Counted from the first letter of the stretch, positions 18,683 through 27,366 are shown. The stretch: DNA of 64,000 nt from Rhodospirillaceae bacterium (GCA_022843945.1 JALHMR010000012.1:62001-126000); one strand, 5' to 3'. Translations and numbers: made by a program. Notes: generated from the sequence alone by a model not told the origin.

Positions 18683-19672
18683 ATGCATGATCTTCTCAAC
18701 GGGTTGCGAGCGGGGGCGGAGCCGACGCGGCTGCGGCTGCTGGCGCTCTGCGCGCACGGCGAGATGACGGTGAGCGAGCTCACCCAGATCCTCGGCCAGA
18801 GCCAGCCGCGGGTTTCCCGGCATTTGAAGCTGCTCTGCGACGCCGGGCTGCTCGAGCGCCTGCCCGAGGGCTCGTGGGTGTTTTACCGCCTCGCCCGGAA
18901 AGAACTCGCCCGCCAGCTGGTCGCCATGCTGCCCGGCGACGATCCTGTCCTGGCCCGCGATTTCCAGGGCCTGGACGCGGTGCGCCAGCAGCGCGCCGCC
19001 GAGGCCTCGGCCTATTTCCGCGACAACGCCCAGCACTGGGACGAGATCCGCTCGCTGCACATCGACGAAACCGAGGTCGAGCGCCGCCTGCTCGACCTGC
19101 TCGAGCCCGAAAACCTCAGCGATCTCCTCGACATCGGCACCGGCACCGGCCGCATCCTGGCGCTCTTCGGCAAGCACGGGGTCAACGCCGTCGGCCTCGA
19201 TATGAGCCGCGAGATGCTGGCCGTGGCGCGCGCCAACCTGACCAAGGCCGGCGTCGCCAACTGCTACGTGCGCCAGGGCGACATGTACCGCCTGCCCTGG
19301 AACGGGCCGAGCTTCGACGCCGTGACCATCCACCAGGTGCTTCATTTCGCTGACGAACCGGCCCAGGCCATCGCCGAAGCGGCGCGAGTTTTGCGCCCGG
19401 GTGGAAAGCTCGTCATCGCCGATTTCGCGCCGCACCAGCTTGACCAGTTGCGCACCCAGCATGCCCATCGGCGCCTGGGGTTCAGCGACGGCGAGATAGC
19501 CACCTGGATGGAGCAGGCGGGCCTCACGCCCCAGCCGGTGGTCAAGCTCCCCGGCGGCCCGCTGACCGTCAGCCTGTGGACCGCCCAGAAGGCCGAACAG
19601 CAGACCGAACAGCCCCGCAAGACCGTGCAGGGCCGGACCGACGAGGATCGCGAGCGGCCGGCCGCCGAGTAA
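18683..19672 (+). CDS. ArsR-family regulator with SAM-methyltransferase domain (SahR-like)
   Basis: 329 residues. A winged helix-turn-helix (about 5-85; MTVSELTQILGQSQPRVSRH) is followed by a class I methyltransferase-like domain with motif I LLDIGTGTGRILALF and a later VLRPGGKLVIADFAPHQL. Proteins of this type next to methionine-cycle genes include SahR, which represses these genes and is released by S-adenosylhomocysteine. Here metF and metH follow on the same strand, which fits. It may instead be a real methyltransferase with a DNA-binding domain. The last ~25 codons lie in a duplicated, Glu/Gln/Arg-rich segment. Confidence 0.88.
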   Translation: MHDLLNGLRAGAEPTRLRLLALCAHGEMTVSELTQILGQSQPRVSRHLKLLCDAGLLERLPEGSWVFYRLARKELARQLVAMLPGDDPVLARDFQGLDAVRQQRAAEASAYFRDNAQHWDEIRSLHIDETEVERRLLDLLEPENLSDLLDIGTGTGRILALFGKHGVNAVGLDMSREMLAVARANLTKAGVANCYVRQGDMYRLPWNGPSFDAVTIHQVLHFADEPAQAIAEAARVLRPGGKLVIADFAPHQLDQLRTQHAHRRLGFSDGEIATWMEQAGLTPQPVVKLPGGPLTVSLWTAQKAEQQTEQPRKTVQGRTDEDRERPAAE

Positions 19673-19805
19673 CCCGCCGACAGAGCCGACGAACCCACCG
19701 AAGAGATCTGCAGAAGGCTGCAGGGCCGGGCCGAAGAGAAGACCACCCACCCTGCACGCCGAGTAACCCGCCGAGACCCCCGACGACCCACCCGAAGAGT
19801 ATCTG
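19626..19805 (+). repeat. Imperfect tandem duplication at the 3' end of the regulator gene
   Basis: Two copies (19626-19710 and 19719-19805) share the ordered blocks TGCAGGGCCGG, GCCGAGTAACCCGCCGA and CGAAGAG-ATCTG, with diverged sequence between. Each copy carries the same GAG TAA; the first provides the regulator stop codon, the second lies in the leader just before metF. The period is about 93 bases. Confidence 0.75.
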
Positions 19806-19808
19806 ATC

Positions 19809-20720
19809 ATGAGCAACGGACTGATTGGCGGTGGCCGCATCCCCAGTGGGATCAAGGTCTCCTTCGAGTTCTTCCCCCCGAAGACCGAGGAGATGGAGAA
19901 GGGCCTGTGGCAGGCGGTCGAGCGCCTGGCCCCCCTCTCGCCCCGGTTCATGTCGGTGACCTACGGGGCCGGCGGCTCGACGCGCAGCCGCACGCACGCC
20001 ACCGTGCGCCGCATCGAGGCCGAGGCCGGCATCCGCGCCGCCGCGCACCTGACTTGCGTCGGCGCGACGAAAGAAGAGATCGACGAGGTGGCCCGCGATT
20101 ACTGGAAATCGGGCATCCGCCACATCGTGGCGCTGCGCGGCGACCCGCCCGCCGGCGAGACCAAGTACAGCCCGCATCCCGGCGGCTACGCCTACGCCGC
20201 CGACCTGGTCGCCGGCCTCAAGCGCCTCTACGATTTCGAGATCAGCGTCGCCGCCTATCCCGAGACCCACCCGGACGCGGTGAGCGCCGAAGCAGATCTC
20301 GACAACCTCAAGCAGAAGCTCGACGCGGGTGCGACGCGCGCCATCACCCAGTACTTCCTCGACACCGACACCTTCCTGCGCTTCCGCGACCGCACGGCGG
20401 CCAAGGGCATCACCGCGCCGATCACGCCCGGCATCCTGCCGGTGACCAACTTCGCCACCCTGGTGCGCTTCGCCAAGCAGTGCGGCACGCGCGTCCCCGT
20501 CTGGCTGGCCAACCTCTTCGACGGGCTCGACAGCGACCCCGAGACCCGCAAGCTGGTCGCCGCCACGGTGGCCGCCGAGCAGTGCCGCCGCCTGCAGGAA
20601 TACGGCGTCGACGAGTTCCACTTCTACACCCTCAACCGCGCCGACCTGACCTACGCCATCTGCCACATCCTCGGGGTGCGGCCGAAGGCGGCGGCGGCGA
20701 AGGCGGAGAAGGTGGCGTGA
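19809..20720 (+). CDS. metF: Methylenetetrahydrofolate reductase MetF
   Basis: 303 residues, a standard-length MTHFR TIM barrel: KVSFEFFPPKTEEMEKGLWQ, FMSVTYGAGGSTR, AHLTCVGATKEEIDE, HIVALRGDPP and the C-terminal DEFHFYTLNRADLTYAICH. It reduces 5,10-methylene-THF to 5-methyl-THF using NADH/FAD, the methyl donor for MetH encoded next. It lies downstream of the SahR-like gene, likely in the same regulon. ATG at 19809 has only a weak ribosome site; the leader contains the second copy of the tandem duplication. Confidence 0.96.
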   Translation: MSNGLIGGGRIPSGIKVSFEFFPPKTEEMEKGLWQAVERLAPLSPRFMSVTYGAGGSTRSRTHATVRRIEAEAGIRAAAHLTCVGATKEEIDEVARDYWKSGIRHIVALRGDPPAGETKYSPHPGGYAYAADLVAGLKRLYDFEISVAAYPETHPDAVSAEADLDNLKQKLDAGATRAITQYFLDTDTFLRFRDRTAAKGITAPITPGILPVTNFATLVRFAKQCGTRVPVWLANLFDGLDSDPETRKLVAATVAAEQCRRLQEYGVDEFHFYTLNRADLTYAICHILGVRPKAAAAKAEKVA

Positions 20721-20731
20721 TTTCCCTTTCC

Positions 20732-20800
20732 GTCATGCCCGCGAAAGCGGGCATCCAGTCTCTTCCTGAAGACTGGACCCCCGCTTTCGCGGGGGTGACA
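20732..20800. repeat. REP-like palindrome between metF and metH
   Basis: GTCATGCCCGCGAAAGCGGGCATCC forms one hairpin (CCCGC-GAAA-GCGGG) and GACCCCCGCTTTCGCGGGGGTGAC a second; the outer ends GTCAT...GTGACA and CCAGTC...GACTGG also pair. This is a widespread proteobacterial intergenic repeat type. It could weaken read-through or stabilise the metF mRNA end. Confidence 0.8.
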
Positions 20801-20826
20801 ACGTTCTCTGAATTGGTAGACCACTA

Positions 20827-23800
20827 ATGGCACACATCCTCGACGTTCTTCGCGATCGCGTGCTGCTCTGCGACGGCGGCACGGGTAGCCGGGTGCAGGC
20901 GCTCACCCTAGACGTGGAGCGCGACTATCTCGGCCATGAGAACTGCACCGAGATCCTGACCAAGTCGCGGCCGGACCTGGTGCGCGACATCCACCGTTCG
21001 TATCTCAAGGCCGGCTCGGACATCGTCCAGACCAACACCTTCGGCGGCTCGCCCATCACCCTGGGCGAGTTCGGCCTGCAGGACCTGGCCTACGACCTCA
21101 ACAAGGCCTCGACCCAGCTGGCGCGCGAGGCGGTGGCCGAGTTCAAATCGGACGGCCGCGAGCGCTTCGTGCTGGGCTCCATCGGCCCGGGCACCAAGCT
21201 GCCCTCGCTCGGCCATATCGATTACGACGCGCTCGAAGCCGCCCTCGTCATCCAGGCACGCGGCCTGCTCGACGGCGGCGTCGACGCGATCCTCATCGAG
21301 ACCTGCCAGGACCCGCTACAGATCAAGGCGGCGGTCAACGGCGTCAAGATCGCCCGCGCCGAGCTGAACAAGCCCGACGTGCCGGTCTTCGTGCAGGTCA
21401 CGGTCGAGACCACCGGCACGCTGCTCGTCGGCGCCGACATCGCCGCCGCCGCGACCATCGTCCATGCCCTCGACGTGCCGGTGATCGGCCTCAACTGCGC
21501 CACCGGCCCGCAGGAGATGGCCGAGCATGTGAAGTGGCTGGCCGAGAACTGGACCGGCCTGATCTCGATCCAGCCCAATGCCGGCCTGCCCGAGCTGGTC
21601 GACGGCAAGACGCATTACCCGCTTTCGGCCAATGAACTGGCCAAATGGCTGGAGCGCTTCATTGCCGAGGACGGCATCAACCTGGTCGGCGGCTGCTGCG
21701 GCACCGACGGCCCGCATATCCAGGCCATCGACCAGATGCTGCGCCGCCGCGCCGAAGACGGCTGGCGCCCGAAGCCCAAACCGCGCAACGCCGTCTGGGT
21801 GCCCTCGGTCGCCTCGCTCTACTCCCAGGTGTCGCTCAAGCAGGAGAACGCCTATCTCTCGATCGGCGAGCGCTGCAACGCCAACGGCTCCAGGAAGTGG
21901 CGCGAGCTGCAGGAGCGCCATGACTGGGACGGCTGCATCGCCATGGGCCGCGAGCAGGTGAAGGAGGGCAGCCACGCGCTTGACGTCTGCACCGCCTTCG
22001 TCGGCCGCGACGAGGTGCGCGAGATGAACGAGGTCGTCAGCCGCATGCGCGGCTCGATCACCGCACCCCTGGTCATCGATTCGACCGAGCTGCCGGTGCT
22101 GGAATCAGCCCTCAAGCTCTACGGCGGTAAGGCGATCATCAACTCGATCAACTTCGAGGACGGCGAAGAGCCGGCCGAGAAGCGCCTGAAGCTGGCCAAG
22201 AAGTTTGGCGCGGCGGTGGTGGCCCTGACCATCGACGAAAAAGGCATGGCCAAGACCGTCGACGAGAAAGTGGCCATCGCCCAGCGCCTGGTGGAGTTCG
22301 CTGGGCGGCACGGCGTGCCGCCGGCTGACCTGCTGATCGACCCGCTGACCTTCACCATCGCCACCGGCAACGAGGACGACCGCAAGCTGGGCCTGTGGAC
22401 GCTGGAAGGTATTGCCCGCATCCGCGAGGCGCTGCCCGAGGTGCAGATCATCCTCGGCCTGTCGAACATCAGCTTCGGCCTCAACCCGCCGGCCCGCCAC
22501 GTGCTCAACTCGGTGATGCTGGAGCACGCCCTCAAGCGCGGCCTGACCGGCGCCATCCTGCACCATTCCAAAATAGCGCCGATGCACAAGATCCCGGAGG
22601 AGGAGCTGAAGGTCGCCGAAGACCTGATCTTCGACCGCCGCAAGGAGGGCTACGACCCGCTGCACGCCTTCATCGCCCTGTTCGAGAAGCGCACCAGCGA
22701 GGCCAAGAAGGAGAAGAAGCGCGCCGACGCGGTCGAGGATCGCCTGAAGAACCGCATCGTCGACGGCGACAAGATCGGCCTCGACGAGGACCTGAAGCTC
22801 GCCATGAAGAGCTACAAGCCGCTGGACATCATCAACACCCACCTGCTCGACGGCATGAAGGTGGTGGGCGAGCTGTTCGGCTCCGGCAAGATGCAGCTGC
22901 CCTTCGTGCTGCAATCGGCCGAGACGATGAAGATGGCGGTCGCTTATCTCGAGCCGCACATGGAGCGCATCGAGGGCCAGCAGAAGGGCACCATCGTGCT
23001 GGCCACGGTGAAGGGCGACGTGCACGACATCGGCAAGAACCTGGTCGACATCATTTTGACGAATAACGGCTACCGGGTGATCAACCTGGGCATCAAGCAG
23101 CCGATCGCCAACATCCTCTCGGCGGTCAAGGAGCACAAGGCGCAGGCCATCGGCATGTCCGGCCTCTTGGTCAAGTCGACCGTGGTGATGCGCGAGAACC
23201 TGGAGGAGATGACCCGCGAGGGGCTGGACGTGCCGGTGCTATTAGGCGGCGCCGCACTCACCCGCAAATACGTCGAGGAGGACTGCGCCTCGTCCTACGG
23301 CGCCGGCCGCGTGGCCTATGCGCGCGATGCCTTCGACGGGCTCGACCTGATGGACAAGGTGGTCAACGGCAAGTTCGACGACCACATAGGCCAGGCCAAG
23401 GCCAAGCGCGAGAGCCGGCCGTCCAACACCAAGCGCACGCTGGGCGTGGCGACGCAGGCGCGGGTCATGCGCCCGGTCGATTTCGAGGAGATCCAGGTGC
23501 GGCGCGCCGAGCTCGCCGCTGCCGTGCCCGTGCCCACGCCGCCCTTCTGGGGCGCGCGGGTGATCGAGCGCGTGCCGATGAAGGCGCTGATCCCGTTCCT
23601 CAACGAGACCATGCTCTATCAATTCCAGTGGGGCTTCCGGAAGGCCGGCAAGAGCCTGGAGGACTACAAGGTCTTCGCCCAGCGCGAGATCAAGCCGATC
23701 CTCAAGCGCATGCTCGACATGGTGGAGGCCGAGAACATCCTGCAGCCGCAGGCGGTCTACGGCTTCTGGAAATGCGCCAGCGAGGGCGATTCGGTGGTGC

Positions 23801-24321
23801 TCTTCGCCGAGGACGAGAAGACCGAGGTGGCGCGCTTCAAGTTCCCGCGCCAGGCGCGCGAGGGCGGGCTGTGCATCGCCGATTTCTTCCGCGACCGCAC
23901 GGCCAACGAGCTGGACGTCATCGGCCTGCAGGTGGTGACCATGGGCCAGCGCGCCTCGGAAGTGGCGCGCGAGTGGTTCGCCGAAAACCGCTACCAGGAC
24001 TATCTCTACCTGCACGGGCTGGGGGTGGAGGGCGCCGAGGCGCTGGCCGAGTACACCCACAAGCGCATCCGCGGCGAGCTGGGCTTCGGCCACGAGGACG
24101 ACCGCGACATGGACAAGATGCTGAAGCAGGGCTATCGCGGCTCACGCTACAGCTTCGGCTACCCGGCCTGCCCGAACCTCGCCGACCAGGCGCCGCTCCT
24201 GGCGCTGCTCGGCGCCGAGCGCATCGGCATCCAGATGAGCGACGAGGATCAGCTCCATCCCGAGCAGTCGACCTCGGCGATCGTGTGCCACCATCCGCAG
24301 GCGAAGTATTTTAGTGTGTGA
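20827..24321 (+). CDS. metH: Cobalamin-dependent methionine synthase MetH
   Basis: 1164 residues with all four modules. The homocysteine domain has zinc ligands in VGLNCATG and GGCCGTDGPH. The pterin-binding domain has YLSIGERCNANGSRKWRELQ and GLSNISFGL. The cap and cobalamin domain has VKGDVHDIGKNLV with the axial His, and the activation domain has RYSFGYPACPNL near the C-terminus. It transfers the methyl from 5-methyl-THF to homocysteine. It follows metF, and its B12 dependence links it to the CbtAB/riboswitch operon. The last six codons and stop are duplicated 442 bases downstream. Confidence 0.97.
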   Translation: MAHILDVLRDRVLLCDGGTGSRVQALTLDVERDYLGHENCTEILTKSRPDLVRDIHRSYLKAGSDIVQTNTFGGSPITLGEFGLQDLAYDLNKASTQLAREAVAEFKSDGRERFVLGSIGPGTKLPSLGHIDYDALEAALVIQARGLLDGGVDAILIETCQDPLQIKAAVNGVKIARAELNKPDVPVFVQVTVETTGTLLVGADIAAAATIVHALDVPVIGLNCATGPQEMAEHVKWLAENWTGLISIQPNAGLPELVDGKTHYPLSANELAKWLERFIAEDGINLVGGCCGTDGPHIQAIDQMLRRRAEDGWRPKPKPRNAVWVPSVASLYSQVSLKQENAYLSIGERCNANGSRKWRELQERHDWDGCIAMGREQVKEGSHALDVCTAFVGRDEVREMNEVVSRMRGSITAPLVIDSTELPVLESALKLYGGKAIINSINFEDGEEPAEKRLKLAKKFGAAVVALTIDEKGMAKTVDEKVAIAQRLVEFAGRHGVPPADLLIDPLTFTIATGNEDDRKLGLWTLEGIARIREALPEVQIILGLSNISFGLNPPARHVLNSVMLEHALKRGLTGAILHHSKIAPMHKIPEEELKVAEDLIFDRRKEGYDPLHAFIALFEKRTSEAKKEKKRADAVEDRLKNRIVDGDKIGLDEDLKLAMKSYKPLDIINTHLLDGMKVVGELFGSGKMQLPFVLQSAETMKMAVAYLEPHMERIEGQQKGTIVLATVKGDVHDIGKNLVDIILTNNGYRVINLGIKQPIANILSAVKEHKAQAIGMSGLLVKSTVVMRENLEEMTREGLDVPVLLGGAALTRKYVEEDCASSYGAGRVAYARDAFDGLDLMDKVVNGKFDDHIGQAKAKRESRPSNTKRTLGVATQARVMRPVDFEEIQVRRAELAAAVPVPTPPFWGARVIERVPMKALIPFLNETMLYQFQWGFRKAGKSLEDYKVFAQREIKPILKRMLDMVEAENILQPQAVYGFWKCASEGDSVVLFAEDEKTEVARFKFPRQAREGGLCIADFFRDRTANELDVIGLQVVTMGQRASEVAREWFAENRYQDYLYLHGLGVEGAEALAEYTHKRIRGELGFGHEDDRDMDKMLKQGYRGSRYSFGYPACPNLADQAPLLALLGAERIGIQMSDEDQLHPEQSTSAIVCHHPQAKYFSV

Positions 24322-24325
24322 GCGA
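24298..24325 (+). repeat. 28-base direct repeat, left copy (metH 3' end)
   Basis: CAGGCGAAGTATTTTAGTGT followed by GTGAGCGA. It encodes the end of MetH (AKYFSV and stop). The same 28 bases, with one G-to-A change, recur at 24740-24767. Confidence 0.9.
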
Positions 24326-24729
24326 TGACCGCCGAGAGCACGATGCTGACGAAGACAGCGGCGCGCGATGCGCTGGTTGTCTACTTGCTGCGCGACGCGG
24401 CGGCGCATGAGAGCGGCAAATACGAGCTAATCGGCGAGGCATACGATGACCTTGACGTGGTAATGCCGCGCGGCGGCCCTGCCGATCCGGATGAACGCCC
24501 GCTCTTCATCGCATTGAGTTTCTGGGATGGCTGGATCGACTCCCGCAATCATCGCTGGCTGTTCTACGAGCCCATCACCGAGCGCGACTGGCCGAACCTC
24601 GCAAGGAGCATAGCCTGGGACCTCACTCACGGCCGGGAGATCACTAACCCGATCGTACGCTCCCATTTTACGCCTCGGCCGCGAAAGCCATTGTGGGCAA
24701 GGATCAGGTCGATCTTTAGTAAGCGCTAG
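24325..24729 (+). CDS. Unknown 134-residue protein between direct repeats
   Basis: 134 residues, apparently soluble, with acidic and aromatic-rich central part (LFIALSFWDGWIDSRNHRWLFYEP) and a basic C-terminus (RPRKPLWARIRSIFSKR). It starts three bases after the metH stop; ATG 24343 is an alternative start. Codon use looks less G/C-biased than metH by eye. It is bracketed by the 28-base repeats, suggesting it arrived as a unit. No family recognised. Confidence 0.6.
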   Translation: MTAESTMLTKTAARDALVVYLLRDAAAHESGKYELIGEAYDDLDVVMPRGGPADPDERPLFIALSFWDGWIDSRNHRWLFYEPITERDWPNLARSIAWDLTHGREITNPIVRSHFTPRPRKPLWARIRSIFSKR

Positions 24730-24739
24730 AGAAGCGACA

Positions 24740-24767
24740 CAGGCGAAGTATTTTAGTGTGTAAGCGA
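24740..24767 (+). repeat. 28-base direct repeat, right copy
   Basis: CAGGCGAAGTATTTTAGTGT followed by GTAAGCGA, matching the metH end at 24298-24325 at 27 of 28 positions. It lies in non-coding sequence just upstream of the next gene. Confidence 0.9.
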
Positions 24768-24782
24768 AGTGAGGGGGCTTCG

Positions 24783-25553
24783 GTGGCGAATGGCTTCGAA
24801 ACGGCGGGTGACTTCAGCCGCATCGTCGGCTGGGAGCTCTACCAAGTCACCTTCGACAAATATCATGTGATGTTCTGGTTTGAGAACGGTCACGCATTGC
24901 TCAATGTGGCGGACCGCTTCTCTTTCCGGTCGGCGGATGGGCTGGTCAGTTACACCTATGAACTCTATGGGACCTCAAAGAAAGCTGATCTGGATCGCAT
25001 TCTCCGGGTTGCGGTCAAGCGAGTCACCGCCGTTTCCGATCGGCAGCTAGACCTCACATTCGAGAACGGCGATGTCCTTACGGTTCACGACAATCCAGAA
25101 TTCCGTTCCTGGTGGTTCTACCGTTACGGACCAAGCTCGAAACCCCCACAACCTTCAGGAACCGTTGTTTGGGAGATTGACGATGGCGATCCCATCGAGA
25201 GTCGCGAGGAGCTGCTGCAAGTCCTGCTGAATCTCGCTGTACCGCTTGGCGACGTCCAGCGGTGGCTCGAAGCGCTTCCATGGGACAGCGAATCCGAACT
25301 CGTAGTCTTGGGCCGAGAGCATGTTCGATCAATTTTATCGCGATATTTGAGCGGGAGCCTGGACTCCAAGACAGTCGAGGATTGGGCAAACGCCATTGAG
25401 GGGCGGGAGGATATCCAGCTTTCCGCAAACGACCGTCTGTTGGCCGATGTCCTGCACGAACTGGCAAATCCAGCCATCACCATAGAATTGACGCCTGCCA
25501 GGGCGGGGGTATTGCTGAAGGGGTTACGGGTCTCAGGTGCGGGGTCGGATTAG
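24783..25553 (+). CDS. Unknown two-part protein, possibly immunity-like
   Basis: 256 residues from GTG 24783, which has GAGGGGG at good spacing (an in-frame GTG at 24756 lies in the direct repeat). The N-terminal ~125 residues are beta-rich (ITVSFDKYHVMFWFENG-like pattern VTFDKYHVMFWFENGHALLN), and the C-terminal part is helical with RYLSGSLDSKTVEDWANAIEGREDIQL and LADVLHELANPAITIELTPARA. I recall the C-terminal pattern from small proteins of toxin-immunity type, but cannot name the family. Base composition is lower in GC than the flanks, consistent with transfer. Confidence 0.65.
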   Translation: MANGFETAGDFSRIVGWELYQVTFDKYHVMFWFENGHALLNVADRFSFRSADGLVSYTYELYGTSKKADLDRILRVAVKRVTAVSDRQLDLTFENGDVLTVHDNPEFRSWWFYRYGPSSKPPQPSGTVVWEIDDGDPIESREELLQVLLNLAVPLGDVQRWLEALPWDSESELVVLGREHVRSILSRYLSGSLDSKTVEDWANAIEGREDIQLSANDRLLADVLHELANPAITIELTPARAGVLLKGLRVSGAGSD

Positions 25554-25895
25554 AGTCTCGGCGCGGTCTGATCCGCATTCCGCACAGACCTTGGCTCGTG
25601 GTGTCCGAAGTGGTTTGCCGCAGGCCGTACATGGCGGGCCGAAGTTGCTGGCCCTGTGATGCCACACGGCGTTGACATTCGTTTCTTGGACACCAGTCAG
25701 TTCAAAGTAAAGCTGGAGAGCGGATCGGCCAAAACCGCTTCGCCTCGCTTCGCTGACCGACACGCTGTGCTCTACACGATAGCGTTTCATCTCTTCCAAG
25801 GCATTGATCAGGCGCGGATGCATCTGTTCCCATTCGCGCTCGTCGAGCATGGGCACGTCCATACGGCACCGCCAGCAGTAGAGTATCCTGGCCAT
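25533..25895 (-). CDS. Zinc-ribbon-containing unknown protein
   Basis: 120 residues. It has LYCWRCRMDVPMLDE at the N-terminus (CxxC) and CTACGKPLRTPRAKVCAECG at the C-terminus (two more CxxC pairs), so a split zinc ribbon is likely; the middle is helical (WEQMHPRLINALEEMKRYR). It overlaps the convergent gene by 21 bases. Upstream, three bases away, is a small membrane gene on the same strand. Function unknown. Confidence 0.65.
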   Translation of the reverse strand: MARILYCWRCRMDVPMLDEREWEQMHPRLINALEEMKRYRVEHSVSVSEARRSGFGRSALQLYFELTGVQETNVNAVWHHRASNFGPPCTACGKPLRTPRAKVCAECGSDRAETLIRPRT

Positions 25896-25898
25896 GGT

Positions 25899-26150
25899 TC
25901 AGCGCGGCCAGATGGCCGTAAACAGTTTGACCGAGAGAATGACCGCCGCCGCAATACCCAATCCCATGGCAAAGGATTCGTTGCCCGGCAGCCAAGCGAA
26001 GAACGACCCGTAGGCAAGGGCGGCGACGATCGCGAGCACGACGAGCCAGGACCATGGCGAGCGCGAGAAGAGAGCGCGGCCGAGCGCGATGGCGGTGTGG
26101 AACAGGAATTCCACGACATAGATGGCGATGTCTGCGATCAGGCTCGCCAT
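25899..26150 (-). CDS. Small membrane protein, unknown
   Basis: 83 residues with a first amphipathic/hydrophobic helix (6-28), a second helix SWLVVLAIVAALAYGSFFAW and a third AMGLGIAAAVILSVKLF. It sits between the zinc-ribbon gene and a short signal-peptide gene on the same strand with one to three bases between them, a likely operon. No family recognised. Confidence 0.6.
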   Translation of the reverse strand: MASLIADIAIYVVEFLFHTAIALGRALFSRSPWSWLVVLAIVAALAYGSFFAWLPGNESFAMGLGIAAAVILSVKLFTAIWPR

Positions 26151-26151
26151 C

Positions 26152-26334
26152 TCAATGCCGCGCCGGCTCGGTGATGGTCCAGGTCGCCAGGAGGTCGGGA
26201 TTGCTCACCGTCTCGCTCGTGTCGCGCAGCCGGTATTTCCCGGGACCGGCAGCAGACAGCGCTCTCAGGTCGGGCGGCATCGACCACGCCCGTCCCTCGA
26301 GCAGAGCCAGGGAGATCACTAGCCAGCGTTTCAT
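26152..26334 (-). CDS. Short protein with possible signal peptide, unknown
   Basis: 60 residues from ATG 26334 (TTG 26340 possible). A short hydrophobic start MKRWLVISLALLEG is followed by polar sequence. It ends one base before the next gene of the same strand, which favours a real operon member. No family recognised and composition is not decisive. Confidence 0.4.
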   Translation of the reverse strand: MKRWLVISLALLEGRAWSMPPDLRALSAAGPGKYRLRDTSETVSNPDLLATWTITEPARH

Positions 26335-26482
26335 GTTCAATTTCAGTGGCTCGAATCGGGAGATGAGTATCCTGATAAAACTCTAGCGGGAATATGAGTT
26401 TGCCGCACCTTGCGTCGGTAAGGACGGCACCTGCGGTGATCATCACCCGATGAGGCGATTTCGCCACCATAGTGTGTAATGC

Positions 26483-26496
26483 ATATGATCACATAT
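26483..26496 (+). promoter_or_regulatory. Candidate operator of the Phd/ParE pair
   Basis: Perfect inverted repeat ATATG-ATCA-CATAT, 44 bases before the antitoxin ATG and just before a possible -10 TATCAT (26502-26507). Phd-type antitoxins usually repress their own operon through such palindromes. A second short palindrome, GGTGATCATCACC, lies near 26436. Confidence 0.45.
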
Positions 26497-26540
26497 AGTG
26501 GTATCATCATCCAATAAGCAGTGAATTCGCAGGTTCCGAC

Positions 26541-26861
26541 ATGACCACCATCCGTCTCGACGACATCCGCTCGCTGACCGAGTTTCAGCGCAATACCCGT
26601 GATGCCATCAAGCGCCTGAAGAAGACCGGCCGGCCGGAGGTGCTGACCGTCAACGGCCAAGCCGAGCTGGTGGTGCAGGATGCCCGCTCGTATCAGAAGC
26701 TGCTGGAGCGGGCCCAGGAGGCCGATGCGCGCGAGGAGTTCGACCGCAGCGTTGCCAGCTACAAGGCGGGCCGTGTTCGGGACCTGGACACGGTGATGGA
26801 TGAGCTGACCGCCAAGCACATCGGAAAGCGACCCGGCGGAGCCAAGCGCCGCGCCCGATGA
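26541..26861 (+). CDS. Phd/YefM-family antitoxin
   Basis: 106 residues. The N-terminal Phd/YefM fold shows SLTEFQRNTRDAIKRLKKTGRPEVLTVNGQ and AELVVQDARSYQKLLE; the C-terminal ~40 residues would wrap the toxin. It overlaps the toxin gene by four bases (ATGA). Antitoxin and probable autorepressor of the ParE/RelE-like partner. Confidence 0.92.
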   Translation: MTTIRLDDIRSLTEFQRNTRDAIKRLKKTGRPEVLTVNGQAELVVQDARSYQKLLERAQEADAREEFDRSVASYKAGRVRDLDTVMDELTAKHIGKRPGGAKRRAR

Positions 26862-27163
26862 GCTTTCGGGTCGTCGTCGCCGATGAAGCCGAGAGGAATC
26901 TTGAAGCCCTGCTCCGCTTCGTTGCGGCCGACAGTCCCGCCAATGCCCGGCGGTTTGTTGATGGCCTGCGCCGCCGCCTGACGTCGCTCGCCACCCTGCC
27001 GCGCCGCTGCCCCCGGGCGCCGGAGGACGGGCGGCATGGGTTGGAGGTCCGGCACCTGATCTATGGCGACTACCGTATCATCTTCGCCATTGACGAGAGG
27101 ACGGTCGTCGTTCTGCAGGTCCGCCACGGCGCCCGCTTGTCCTCGACCGCCGACGATTCGTGA
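26858..27163 (+). CDS. RelE/ParE-family toxin
   Basis: 101 residues with the RelE/ParE pattern: VVVADEAERNLEALLRFVAADSP, ANARRFVDGLRRRLTSLATLP, and RHLIYGDYRIIFAIDERTVVVLQVRHGAR at the end. RelE-type members cut mRNA in the ribosome and ParE-type poison gyrase; sequence alone does not tell which, though the Arg-rich C-terminus with RHGAR is ParE-like. Start codon lies in the antitoxin stop (ATGA), so translation is coupled. Confidence 0.9.
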   Translation: MSFRVVVADEAERNLEALLRFVAADSPANARRFVDGLRRRLTSLATLPRRCPRAPEDGRHGLEVRHLIYGDYRIIFAIDERTVVVLQVRHGARLSSTADDS

Positions 27164-27366
27164 TAATGTCGGATCGCTGCGGCGGCGAGAGGCCGCTGAG
27201 AGGACAAGGGCACAAACGCGGGCGAGCGTTACCCAAGGGTGGACACTTAGCACATCGCCTTATGGTGTCCGAAGCGATGAGTCGCAAGGCCAAGCGGGAT
27301 TCCTGACAAAAGTGCCAAGCCGGTATCGAGCCCGGCCCGCAGCAACTCAATAGCCGCCTCGACCGC

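Noticed and set aside
27164-27366. Possible extra small gene between the ParE-like toxin and the cyclase
   Set aside because: The only plus-strand frame with a start is about 14 codons (MVSEAMSRKAKRDS) and has no ribosome site.
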